From: Labilithrix sp.
Lineage (GTDB): Bacteria; Myxococcota_A; Polyangia; Polyangiales; Polyangiaceae
Direction of reading: 5' to 3'
Length of the DNA stretch: 48,704 nucleotides
NCBI GenBank assembly: GCA_019637195.1
Contig: JAHBWA010000061.1
Coordinates: 1 to 48,704, forward strand
Position 1 is the first letter of the stretch; every line of letters starts with the position of its first letter. The notes below the pieces were generated by a model. It saw only the letters and a program-made list of their open reading frames with translations, was not told where the DNA came from and did no database searches. Shown here one piece after another: positions 8,780 through 16,356 of the stretch. A program made the translations under genes and the position numbers.

Positions 8780-9172
8780 TCAGCGCTTTCGCTGCTGCGC
8801 GGCGCGGAGTCGCCGCTCGGACTGGCGGGCCTCGGCCACGCCGATCGCGTGCGGCGCCTCGCCCGGCATGCGGCGCGCGAGCCAGCCGATCAACGTGAGG
8901 CCCGCGGTGCGCGTGGTCTCGGGCATCTGCGGCTCACGGATCAGGCGCGTGATGTCGCTGATCAGGCGGGCGCGCTCTCCTTCGTCCGGCACGTTCGGGT
9001 CCGAACAGAACGAGCCTTCACGCGTGGTCCGCGTGGCGTAGATGGCTTCGATGGTGAGCTCGGAAGCTTTGCGCGAAGACGGCACGAGAGACCGAGAGTG
9101 TACCCCTTTCTCGCTACCCGTCGAGTTTGCCGTAGGCCTCAATGCGCCTCCTCCTCTCCTCGTCACCGTCAC
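8780..9172 (-). CDS. Small soluble protein of unknown function
   Basis: A GTG start at 9172 is preceded by GGAG at good spacing and gives 130 residues. Another GTG at 9085 would give 101 residues but has no ribosome site. The core is acidic and helical (ASELTIEAIYATRTTREG, GERARLISDITRLIREPQ, TAGLTLIGWLARRMPGE) and the C-terminus is basic (SERRLRAAQQRKR). I do not recognise it. It lies 30 nt upstream of the beta-propeller gene on the same strand, so the two are likely co-transcribed. Confidence 0.65.
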   Translation of the reverse strand: MTVTRRGGGALRPTANSTGSEKGVHSRSLVPSSRKASELTIEAIYATRTTREGSFCSDPNVPDEGERARLISDITRLIREPQMPETTRTAGLTLIGWLARRMPGEAPHAIGVAEARQSERRLRAAQQRKR

Positions 9173-9457
9173 TGCTTCTCCGCACTACTCCCCACCACAG
9201 ACGCGCTTTCTCCGGAGCCGGCGCCGAGGGGCGTACCCCGCGATCCCACGACGCAAGCAGAGGGACGCCGGCATAGCGCAACCGTCTAGGCACGCAAGCG
9301 CGATCGTGATCGTTTCTGCTTGACGGCGCGCGTTTCGTTGGTGTGCTTCCTGCAGCAAGCACCGGCCGGGCCGGAGCACGCCGCCGGTCGCTGCCGAGGA
9401 ATCGCCCCAGCTGCGTCGGTCCTACGTAAAGACGGCCACCCGACGTGGACGTTCAGC

Positions 9458-9901
9458 TCAGCGGGCGTCGAGCGTCCGGCAGCTCTTGCCGATCTCGACG
9501 CGCTTCATGCCGCGCGTGACCTCGACCTTGAGGAGCGGCTCCTCGTTCGCGTCGAAGAGCCAGACGGTCTGGTTGCCGTCGGGGTTTCGGATCCCCTCGA
9601 TCGCCGAGCTCGGCGCGATCGTCCGCTTGCCGACGTTCGCGGCCTTCGGGTCCGCCGCGAAGGCGATGATGACGACGTCGGCGCACGAGTTGTAGACCTC
9701 GAAGGGCTTGCGCGGCTTCGGCGCGGCGGCGGGCTCGGACGGGGTCTCGTCGGGCGCAGCCGCGGGCGTCGTCTCGGCCGGCGCCGGAGCGGTGACCGGC
9801 GTAGCCGGCTCCTTGTCCGCGCACGCGAGCACGCCGGCCCCGAGGGCGAGCGTCGAGACGACCAGACGACTTAGCCACGCGGAGGCAGACGAGCGCTTCA
9901 T
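9458..9901 (-). CDS. Predicted lipoprotein, unknown function
   Basis: ATG at 9901 gives 147 residues, MKRSSASAWLSRLVVSTLAL, with lipobox GVLAC and cysteine near position 26. A Pro/Ala/Thr-rich spacer (residues ~30-65) precedes a compact domain containing RKPFEVYNSCADVVIIAF and QTVWLFDANEEPLLKVEV. This resembles small beta domains that describe surface or spore-associated proteins, but I cannot name the family. It lies about 100 nt downstream of the alpha-amylase gene on the same strand. The 285 bases between its stop and the gene at 9172 hold no feature I can support. Confidence 0.72.
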   Translation of the reverse strand: MKRSSASAWLSRLVVSTLALGAGVLACADKEPATPVTAPAPAETTPAAAPDETPSEPAAAPKPRKPFEVYNSCADVVIIAFAADPKAANVGKRTIAPSSAIEGIRNPDGNQTVWLFDANEEPLLKVEVTRGMKRVEIGKSCRTLDAR

Positions 9902-9999
9902 CGCGCGAGAGCGTAACACGCCCGGCGCGAGCCTCTGCACGCGCGCGCCGGGAGCTCGTGGCGCGCGCGTGCCTCTGCGCGGCTCGCGCGCCGGCGGGC

Positions 10000-12090
10000 T
10001 CACTTCGCGACGAAGATGCGGGTCTGCCGTGCAGGAACGGTGACCGTGGGGCCGTTGGCGGTGCCGACGGTCACGAGGTCCTCCAGCGGTCCGGGCGGGA
10101 GGCCGGTCACCTGCCGCGGCGAGTCGGCCCGGTTCACCGCGACGTAGACGGTGTCGCCCGTCGTCGCGCGCACGTACGTCCAGGTGTCGTTGTCGGCGTT
10201 GAGCGTCTGGCGCGTGCCGCGTCGGAGGGCCGGGTGCTTGCTGCGGATGTCGGCGAGCTTCTTGATGCGGTCGCGGAGGAAGGTCTGGTTCGAGCTCAGC
10301 CCCGTCCACTGCATGAAGCGGCGGTTGTCCGGATCGCCCGCGCCCGGCAGGCCGATCTCGTCGCCGTAGTAGACGAGCGGCGCGCCGCGGTTGGTGAACA
10401 GGATCGCGAAGCCGTTCGCCATCCGCTCGAACGCCTCGAGCTCTCCGACGGCGCCCGGCTGGTTCTGCCACGCGCGGTCCTTGCCGTCGGCGGCCTGGTT
10501 GTCGCCCCAGAGGCGGTTGTTCGCGGCGAGGTGGATCACGCGCGGCAGGTCGTGGTTGCCGATGAACGTGCTCATGACGGCGCTCGCGCCGTAGAAGTAG
10601 TCGTTCGTGTCCATGAACGACGCGAGGTCGCTCATGCTCCGCGTGCGCATGAGCGTCGACTCGACGATGTAGCTGCGGAGCGGGAAGTCGAACTGCCCGT
10701 CGAGCTTGGTCGCCGGATCGATGTACTTCTTGAGGAGGTCACGGTTGCCGAAGTCGTAGGTCTCACCGACCATGTAGAAGCGCTGCTGCGGCGTCTGCTT
10801 CGCGGTCACGTCGGTCTTGATCTTGGCGCGCAGCTCGGTGAGCCACGAGATGTCGACGTGCTTGATCGCGTCGGCGCGGAAGCCGTCGACCCCCATGCCG
10901 GAGGCGTCCTCGGTCTTCGTGATCCACGCGACGGCGTTGGCGACCGCCCACGAGCGCGCGGCGGCGTTCGTGTAGTTCCAGTGCGGGAGGTAGTCGGTGA
11001 ACCAGCAGCGCTCCGCGTCCGTCTCCCACTGGCAGTACTGGCCCCCGCAGACGCAGTCCGGCGAGCCGTTCTTGCTGTTGGGCCAGAACCAGTCGTTGTG
11101 CTGCTGGTAGACCAGCGACGACGAGTGCACGTGCACCATCGCGAAGTCGAAGAGCACCTTGAGGCCCTTCGCGTGCGCGGAGGACACGAGCGTCCGGAGG
11201 TCGTTGAACGAGCCGAAGCACGACTCGTGGGAGAGCGACGTCGGATCGTTCGGCGTGTCGAGCTTCGGCCAGTAGCCGTGGTAGCCGGAGTAGAGCTTGT
11301 CGTCGCCGCCGACGCCGCGCCCGAGGACCCCGGGGTTGTCGAACGGCACGGTGATCCAGAGCGTGTTGACGCCGAGGTCGTTGAAGTAGCCGTCGTTGAT
11401 CTTCTGGGTGACCCCCGCCCAGTCGCCGCCTTGGTAGTCGGCGATGGCGCCGCTCACGCCCGGGACGCGGCAGCCGGCGTCGAGCGCGGTGTTGCCGTTG
11501 AAGAAGCGGTCGACGAAGACGAAGTAGATGACCGAGTCGCGCCAGTCGAACACGCCCGGCGGGAGCTCACCCTCTTCTTCGCAGAGCGCGGGGTCGCACG
11601 TCTTGCCGGCGAACGTGTTGTTCGTGTTGTTGTTGGAGTCCGTGACCGTCGGCTGCGCCGGATCGATGACCCACTCGCCGTCGACGACGAACTTGTACTG
11701 GATGGGGGTCGAGAGCGGGATCGGGATGTCGACGCTCCAGACGCCGCCCTTCTTCGCCATCGGCTTGCCGACCTCCCACGTTGAGGGGCCGCCGAAATCG
11801 CCGCGGAGCTCGACGGTCGTCTCGCTCCCGATCGGATACGTGATCGTGTGCTCGCAGCGCTTCAGCTCGGCCGGACACTCGACCTTGCCGGGACCGGTGC
11901 CGTAACCGTAGCCGTCACTCCCGCCGCTGCCGGGGTTGAAGGTCGAGGGATCCGGCGGCTGACCGAAGTCACGGTTGTCGACGTCCGACGAGCCGCACGC
12001 GGCGGACGCGGCAGCGAGCACGCCGGCGAGCACCGACACGGAGGCGAGCCCGCGCGCGCTCGTCGCGGAGAAACAGGGAAGGAGCGGCAT
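10000..12090 (-). CDS. Secreted GH13 alpha-amylase-family lipoprotein (amylase 1)
   Basis: Exported glycoside hydrolase of family 13, expected to act on alpha-glucans outside the cytoplasm. Residues 1-32 are a signal peptide with lipobox ASAAC. A Gly/Ser spacer follows. A CBM48/AMPK-like beta domain spans ~80-160 (TTVELRGDFGGPSTWEV, IQYKFVVDGEWVID). The catalytic barrel starts near 183 (RDSVIYFVFVDRFFNG). Conserved regions are visible: region I DFAMVHVH (the usual Asn is Val), region II GFRADAIKH with nucleophile D407, region III VGETYDF with acid/base E443, and region IV IGNHD with D514. A four-cysteine cluster (C346, C348, C353, C362) is shared with the paralogue at 13816. A candidate promoter lies at 12157-12184. 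Confidence 0.92.
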   Translation of the reverse strand: MPLLPCFSATSARGLASVSVLAGVLAAASAACGSSDVDNRDFGQPPDPSTFNPGSGGSDGYGYGTGPGKVECPAELKRCEHTITYPIGSETTVELRGDFGGPSTWEVGKPMAKKGGVWSVDIPIPLSTPIQYKFVVDGEWVIDPAQPTVTDSNNNTNNTFAGKTCDPALCEEEGELPPGVFDWRDSVIYFVFVDRFFNGNTALDAGCRVPGVSGAIADYQGGDWAGVTQKINDGYFNDLGVNTLWITVPFDNPGVLGRGVGGDDKLYSGYHGYWPKLDTPNDPTSLSHESCFGSFNDLRTLVSSAHAKGLKVLFDFAMVHVHSSSLVYQQHNDWFWPNSKNGSPDCVCGGQYCQWETDAERCWFTDYLPHWNYTNAAARSWAVANAVAWITKTEDASGMGVDGFRADAIKHVDISWLTELRAKIKTDVTAKQTPQQRFYMVGETYDFGNRDLLKKYIDPATKLDGQFDFPLRSYIVESTLMRTRSMSDLASFMDTNDYFYGASAVMSTFIGNHDLPRVIHLAANNRLWGDNQAADGKDRAWQNQPGAVGELEAFERMANGFAILFTNRGAPLVYYGDEIGLPGAGDPDNRRFMQWTGLSSNQTFLRDRIKKLADIRSKHPALRRGTRQTLNADNDTWTYVRATTGDTVYVAVNRADSPRQVTGLPPGPLEDLVTVGTANGPTVTVPARQTRIFVAK

Positions 12091-12156
12091 GGAGTCTGTT
12101 CGTTCCGGTCAGGGCTGGGCGCGCGCGGACGCGCGGCAGGTCCGTAAGGGTGGCCC

Positions 12157-12184
12157 AGGATGGCGGAAGGTCCAGAATTGTCAA
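12157..12184 (-). promoter_or_regulatory. Candidate sigma-70 promoter of amylase 1
   Basis: On the minus strand a perfect TTGACA (12184-12179) is followed after 16 bp by CATCCT (12162-12157). It lies 67-94 nt upstream of the amylase start and just past the double hairpin that ends the neighbouring gene. The -10 box is weak (3 of 6). A perfect -35 is notable in DNA this GC-rich. Confidence 0.4.
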
Positions 12185-12195
12185 CTCACGCCTGA

Positions 12196-12225
12196 GTTAC
12201 GGGTGCGTCTCCGCGCACCCGTAAC
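12196..12225 (-). terminator. Hairpin with perfect 12-bp stem (second of two)
   Basis: Arms GTTACGGGTGCG and CGCACCCGTAAC are perfectly complementary around a 6-nt loop. It lies 75-104 nt downstream of the stop of the lipoprotein gene at 12300. No U-run follows, so it may act as a backup terminator or RNA-stabilising stem. Confidence 0.55.
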
Positions 12226-12241
12226 CCGCGAGCGCGCGGCT

Positions 12242-12263
12242 CCGCGAGGCCGAAGCCTCGCGG
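12242..12263 (-). terminator. Hairpin with UUCG tetraloop (first of two)
   Basis: The minus-strand transcript reads CCGCGAGGC, then UUCG, then GCCUCGCGG: a perfect 9-bp GC stem closed by the very stable C(UUCG)G tetraloop. It begins 37 nt after the stop of the lipoprotein gene. The UUCG orientation fits minus-strand transcription. Confidence 0.65.
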
Positions 12264-12299
12264 ACGCGAGGGACGCGCACCCCGCGCGATCCTGCGGCC

Positions 12300-13643
12300 T
12301 CAGTTCGGGCAGGCCGCCGGCGGAGGCGGCGCGCTGCAAGCCGCGGGGACGCCGCCCTGTGTGCACGAGCCGCAGCCGCAGCCGCCGGCGATCTGCTTGT
12401 CCTTGCAGTACGCCATGTACGCGCCGCCCTGGCCGAAGCACCACCAGCCATCCGTCTTGTCACCGCAGTCGGTCGGATCGAGCGGACCGGCGGGCCCGCC
12501 GTCGCCGTCGCCGGTGCCCGGGGAGCCTTGGCCGTCGCCGCCCCCCTGGTCGTCGCCGCCGGGGCGGAGGCTCGGGAGCGCCTCGCACGCCTCGCCGACC
12601 ACGCCGATGTCCGGCGGCGGCACCGCCGCGACCTCGTCCGGACATGCCTGCTCGATCGTGAGCCCGGTCTCCTTGAGGGCGGCGAGCCCGAGGATCTGGG
12701 TCGCGACCGCGACGTTCTGCGGAGGCGGGACGTTCCAGAGCATCGCGATCGCCATGTCGACGGCGCCCGCGTACTGCACGTACTGATCGCCGGTCGCGCC
12801 GTCGGTGATGATGTCGCTCCGGTAGCCCCAGCCGTTGTTGCCGAGCGCCTGCGTCGCGCCGTTCCACGCGCCCGAGTCCGAGACGCCGACGTTGACGTCG
12901 ACCGGGACCTCGAAGAAGCCCGCCGACGCGCTGACGCCGACCGCGGCGCCGACGAGGTTTCCGTCGGGGCTCGAGAAGACCTGACCGGTCACGCTGACGC
13001 CGGCGATCGCCTTGATGCCGAGCGCGCCGGAGACGGAGCAGGTGCGGCCGCTGCCGGCGGCGATCACGTTCGGCTGGTTGCCGAACGCGTAGCCCATGTA
13101 CGCGCCGACCTCGACGCCGCTCGTCGTCCCAGCGCTGTAGCCCACCGAGTTGAAGACCGCGGCCTGCTGGTTGTAGAGGTCGAAGTAGACCGCTGCGCCG
13201 CCGTTCGCGGCGGCGCCGACGCCGGCCGAGCCGCCCGCGCCGTAGAAGAAGTAGGGGCGCTGGAGGCGCGCGAAGGGCGCGACCGTCTCGCACATCTTGC
13301 TCTTCGCGTCGCGCAGGAGCTGGCGCACCATGCTCCCGACCTCGCGCGCGCGCTGGAACCGCTCGCGCCAATCGGTCGTCCGCGGGCCTGTGAGGACGAT
13401 GCGCACCGACCGCTTGGAGATCGAGTCGGTGACCACGCAGGTCCCCGTCGCCTCCAGCTCGTCGAGGCACGCGAAGTAACGCGACGTCGTCTCGTCCACG
13501 TAGGCGCCGTACTGGTCGAACGTCACCTGACGCGCTGCCGCGACGCGTTCGCTCTCTCGCTCCGATTCGGTGGTCGTCGAACAAGCGGGGATCGCGCAGG
13601 CGATCCCGAGGGCGAAGGGAAGGGTCGCAAAGACGGGACGCAT
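12300..13643 (-). CDS. Predicted lipoprotein with Gly/Asp linker and Cys-rich C-terminus
   Basis: ATG at 13643 gives 447 residues: MRPVFATLPFALGIACAIPA with lipobox IPAC. Longer starts add a segment that belongs to the promoter. The first half is helical with cysteines (RYFACLDELEATGTCVV, LLRDAKSKMCETVAPF). The middle is Gly/Ala-rich and beta-like (YFFYGAGGSAGVGAAANGG, AGVSVTGQVFSSPDGN), suggesting an outer-membrane-associated barrel or sheet. A Gly/Asp/Gln linker (SLRPGGDDQGGGDGQGSPG) leads to a small Cys-rich end (GGCGCGSCTQGGVPAAC). I do not recognise the family. It is followed by two strong hairpins. Its start codon lies inside a palindrome at 13641-13660. Confidence 0.75.
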   Translation of the reverse strand: MRPVFATLPFALGIACAIPACSTTTESERESERVAAARQVTFDQYGAYVDETTSRYFACLDELEATGTCVVTDSISKRSVRIVLTGPRTTDWRERFQRAREVGSMVRQLLRDAKSKMCETVAPFARLQRPYFFYGAGGSAGVGAAANGGAAVYFDLYNQQAAVFNSVGYSAGTTSGVEVGAYMGYAFGNQPNVIAAGSGRTCSVSGALGIKAIAGVSVTGQVFSSPDGNLVGAAVGVSASAGFFEVPVDVNVGVSDSGAWNGATQALGNNGWGYRSDIITDGATGDQYVQYAGAVDMAIAMLWNVPPPQNVAVATQILGLAALKETGLTIEQACPDEVAAVPPPDIGVVGEACEALPSLRPGGDDQGGGDGQGSPGTGDGDGGPAGPLDPTDCGDKTDGWWCFGQGGAYMAYCKDKQIAGGCGCGSCTQGGVPAACSAPPPPAACPN

Positions 13644-13660
13644 GGATCCGAGGATCCATG
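13641..13660 (-). promoter_or_regulatory. Palindrome overlapping a start codon
   Basis: CATGGATCC and GGATCCATG form a perfect 9-bp inverted repeat with a 2-bp centre. The left arm contains the ATG of the lipoprotein gene (minus strand), so a bound protein or an RNA hairpin here would mask initiation. Further upstream the 11-mer TGGATCGCGAA occurs twice (13691-13701 and 13728-13738), sharing the GGATC core. Confidence 0.4.
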
Positions 13661-13690
13661 CACGTTGCACACCCAGCAACGAGCGTGCTG

Positions 13691-13738
13691 TGGATCGCGA
13701 AAATTCCAGCACCTACGGCGCGACGCATGGATCGCGAA
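13691..13738. repeat. Two direct 11-bp repeats in a promoter region
   Basis: TGGATCGCGAA is present at 13691-13701 and 13728-13738, 37 bp apart start to start, in the 170-bp gap upstream of the lipoprotein gene. With the palindrome at 13641-13660 it forms a cluster of GGATC-containing sites, plausibly operator DNA. Confidence 0.4.
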
Positions 13739-13815
13739 CTGTCCATATTGGGGGCGCCACCGCGTCAGGGGCGTCGTAGGTGATGGTCGGATGGCGTGCG
13801 CCGGCGACGCCGCTC

Positions 13816-16086
13816 TCAGCGAGCGCAGGCGGCGTCGACGGGGACGTAGACGTGGACGCCGAACGGCTCGGCGGCGACGCGAAGGACGCCGGCCGACGCG
13901 TCCACCTTCGTCCCGGTCACGACGTCGACGAGCTCCGCCGGGGTCCCGGCCGGGAGCGGGACGTCGACGGGGATCGTCGGCCGTCGAACGAGCGCGACGA
14001 TCGCCGTGTCGGCGGCGCTCGCGGGGGCTCCGCGGGCGGCGCCCCCGGGCGTACGCGCGAAGACGAAGCGCTCCTTGTCGGCGAGGAGCGTCGTCATCTC
14101 TCCGCGACGAAGAGCCCGCGAGCACACGCGCGCCCGCCCGATCTTCCTGGCGAGCTCGCGCGTCTCGCGCTGCGCGTCGATCAGCGCTTCCTCCGCGGGC
14201 ATCACGCGACGGCAGTCGGGATCGCTCCGGCCTGCGAGGCCGACCTCGTCGCCGTAGTAGAGGACCGGAGCGCCGGGCATCGTCAGCACCGACGCGAGCG
14301 CGAGGCGCTGCTTGGCATAGACCGTCGGATCGAGCGGCTGGGGCGGCGACGTCCACGTGTCCCCGCCGTCGTTGCCGGCGCTGACCGACGCGAACCGCGA
14401 GACGTCGTGGTTGCCGATCATGAGGCCCATGACGGCGCCCGCGCCCTCCCACGCGGCCTCGCCGGCGCGGAAGCTCTCGTCGATCGCCGACAGCGGCGCG
14501 CTCTCGGCGGCGATGGCCTGGCGGAGCGTCCACATCAGCGGGAAGTGGAAGCTCCCGTCGAGCCCGTATGGACCGAGATCGTAGCGGAGGCTCTGGTAGT
14601 TGCCGGGGCCGGTGAAGTTCTCTCCGAGGATGTAGAGCGCGTGACCGGGGTGCGCGTACCGGCGGCGCGCGGCCGTCGCGATGCGCCGGATCGCGGCGCG
14701 CGGCACCATCGGGACCGCGTCGATGCGGATCCCGTCGGCGTCCCAGCGATCGAGCCACCACATCGCGTCGGCGGTCGCCGCCCGTCCCGCCGCCTCGTTC
14801 CCCCAATCGAGGTCGGGGAGGTAGGGCGCGAACCAGCACGTTTGGATGTGCTTGCCCCAGTCGCACGAGCCCTGCCCGCAGAGACAGAAGTCCTCGGGGA
14901 ACCACTCGGGGTGCTCGCTCACCCACGGGTGCTCGCGGTGGACGTGGTTCGGCACGACGTCGAACAGGACGCGGATGCCGCGCGCGTGGGCGGCGCCGAC
15001 GAACGCGTCGAGCTCCTCCTCGCTGGCGAAGCGAGGGTCGATCGCCTGCGAGGCGATCGGCCAGTAGCCGTGGTAGCTCGTGTACGAGCGGCCGTCGTTG
15101 CCCGGGAACTCGCCCGTCGGGTTGAGGTAGAGCGGCGAGAGCCAGATCGCGCTCGCGCCGAGCGCCTCGATCTCGCCGCCCTCGAGCGCCTGGCGGACCC
15201 CCGCGAGCGTCCCGCCGGCGCGCGACGACGGCGTGGCCGGCGGCGCGAGAGGCCCCTCGGCGCCGCGGAAGCGATCGAGCACCACCTGGTAGACGATCGC
15301 GTCGCGCGGGTCCCAGGGCTCGGCGCTGCCGGAGCTCGCGTCGATCCACACGGTGGCGCGGGTGTCTTCGGCGAGGACGCCCGCCACGTCGCGCGCCTCG
15401 ATCGTGTACGTGTATTTTCCACGCGAAAGCCCGTGAGCCTCGAGGACGACCTCGCCGCGCGCGGCGTCGACGGTCGTGACGGTGAGGCTCGATCCGTCGC
15501 GCCCGCGCGCGGCGACCGTGGCTGGATCGATCGGCCTGCCGCCTCGCGCGGCGAGGAACGTCGCGCGCACGGTCGCCGCGCCGGCGGCCGTGGTCTCGAC
15601 GCCGGCGACGCCGAGCGCCGGCCGCGCGCAGTCCGCCGCGGTCGCGACGGTGACCTCGCGCCCCTCGTACGAGCCGGTCATCGGCTCGTTCTTGTCGGTG
15701 AGCCAGACGCCGTCCTCGACGATCGCGTAGGCGTGCTCGCCGGGCGGCGCGTCGACCTCGGCGACCCGCCAGCCGTCGTCGCGACGTCGCGGCTCGAGCC
15801 CGGGGCGCTTCCAGCCGTCCCAGTCGCCGAGCACCTCGACGTGCGCGGACGCGCTCGCCGGCTTGTGCCAGATCGTGAGGCCGCACGGGCGCGTCGGGGC
15901 GCTCTCTCGCGCGGCGTCCTGCGACGAGCACGCGCCGCCGGCGCCGAGCGACGCGCACGCCGCGAGGACGAGCGCGAGCGGGCGCGCGACGCCGAGCGGG
16001 CGCGTGACGTCGAGCGGGCGCGCAGGCCCGCCGCGGCTCGACGGACGTCGAGCGTAAGTCGACGGCGCTCTGGTGGCTGAGGCCAC
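13816..16086 (-). CDS. Secreted GH13 alpha-amylase-family lipoprotein (amylase 2)
   Basis: Family 13 glycoside hydrolase, paralogous to the gene at 10000. A GTG start at 16086 gives 756 residues; the start is not strongly supported. The signal region contains three 6-residue repeats (ARPLDV, TRPLGV, ARPLAL) and two candidate lipoboxes (LAAC at 44 and GGAC at 53). Residues ~75-150 form a CBM48-like domain (AHVEVLGDWDGWKRPG) and a second beta domain covers ~160-250. The barrel starts near 262 (DAIVYQVVLDRF). Region I is DVVPNH, region II GIRIDAV with nucleophile D456, region III LGENF with acid/base E489, and region IV IGNHD with D561, so catalysis is intact. C401, C403, C408 and C417 match the cysteine cluster of amylase 1. 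Confidence 0.92.
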   Translation of the reverse strand: MASATRAPSTYARRPSSRGGPARPLDVTRPLGVARPLALVLAACASLGAGGACSSQDAARESAPTRPCGLTIWHKPASASAHVEVLGDWDGWKRPGLEPRRRDDGWRVAEVDAPPGEHAYAIVEDGVWLTDKNEPMTGSYEGREVTVATAADCARPALGVAGVETTAAGAATVRATFLAARGGRPIDPATVAARGRDGSSLTVTTVDAARGEVVLEAHGLSRGKYTYTIEARDVAGVLAEDTRATVWIDASSGSAEPWDPRDAIVYQVVLDRFRGAEGPLAPPATPSSRAGGTLAGVRQALEGGEIEALGASAIWLSPLYLNPTGEFPGNDGRSYTSYHGYWPIASQAIDPRFASEEELDAFVGAAHARGIRVLFDVVPNHVHREHPWVSEHPEWFPEDFCLCGQGSCDWGKHIQTCWFAPYLPDLDWGNEAAGRAATADAMWWLDRWDADGIRIDAVPMVPRAAIRRIATAARRRYAHPGHALYILGENFTGPGNYQSLRYDLGPYGLDGSFHFPLMWTLRQAIAAESAPLSAIDESFRAGEAAWEGAGAVMGLMIGNHDVSRFASVSAGNDGGDTWTSPPQPLDPTVYAKQRLALASVLTMPGAPVLYYGDEVGLAGRSDPDCRRVMPAEEALIDAQRETRELARKIGRARVCSRALRRGEMTTLLADKERFVFARTPGGAARGAPASAADTAIVALVRRPTIPVDVPLPAGTPAELVDVVTGTKVDASAGVLRVAAEPFGVHVYVPVDAACAR

Positions 16087-16122
16087 CCGGTCGTACTAGC
16101 CGGCGAACCCTACGCGCGCAAA

Positions 16123-16160
16123 CGGCCCGCGGGCCCGCGAGCTCGATCTGCCGCGGGCCG
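16123..16160 (-). terminator. Intrinsic-type terminator between tspO operon and amylase 2
   Basis: Perfect 10-bp arms CGGCCCGCGG and CCGCGGGCCG enclose an 18-nt loop and, on the minus strand, are followed directly by TTTG. It lies between the tspO stop (16357) and the amylase 2 start (16086), so it would end the tspO transcript. Confidence 0.5.
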
Positions 16161-16241
16161 AGCCGAAGGGCGTCACACGCGGCCACCGACCAAGACGTGC
16201 GCGACGGAGCGTGACGTCCGCGACAAGACCAGCGACGGGGC

Positions 16242-16348
16242 GTGCGTCCGCGACGAGGCCAGACGCCGTGACGTCCGCGACGAGGCCAGACGCCGTGACG
16301 TCCGCGACGAGGCCAGACGCCGTGACGTCCGCGACGAGGCCAGACGCC
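16242..16348. repeat. Tandem array of 27-bp repeats
   Basis: A unit beginning GTGACGTCCGCGACGAGGCC and ending AGACGCC occurs at 16268-16294, 16295-16321 and 16322-16348 as exact copies. A 26-bp copy sits at 16242-16267 and a more diverged one before it (16211-16241). No spacers separate the copies. The array is intergenic, 9 nt beyond the tspO stop on the minus strand. Confidence 0.85.
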
Positions 16349-16356
16349 GTGCGGGC

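Noticed and set aside
9042..9323. Plus-strand open frames in the 9.0-9.4 kb gap
   Set aside because: No ribosome site or domain, and they overlap the supported minus-strand gene; treated as chance frames.
16242..16348. CRISPR-like array
   Set aside because: The 27-bp copies are contiguous with no spacers, and no cas gene is present.
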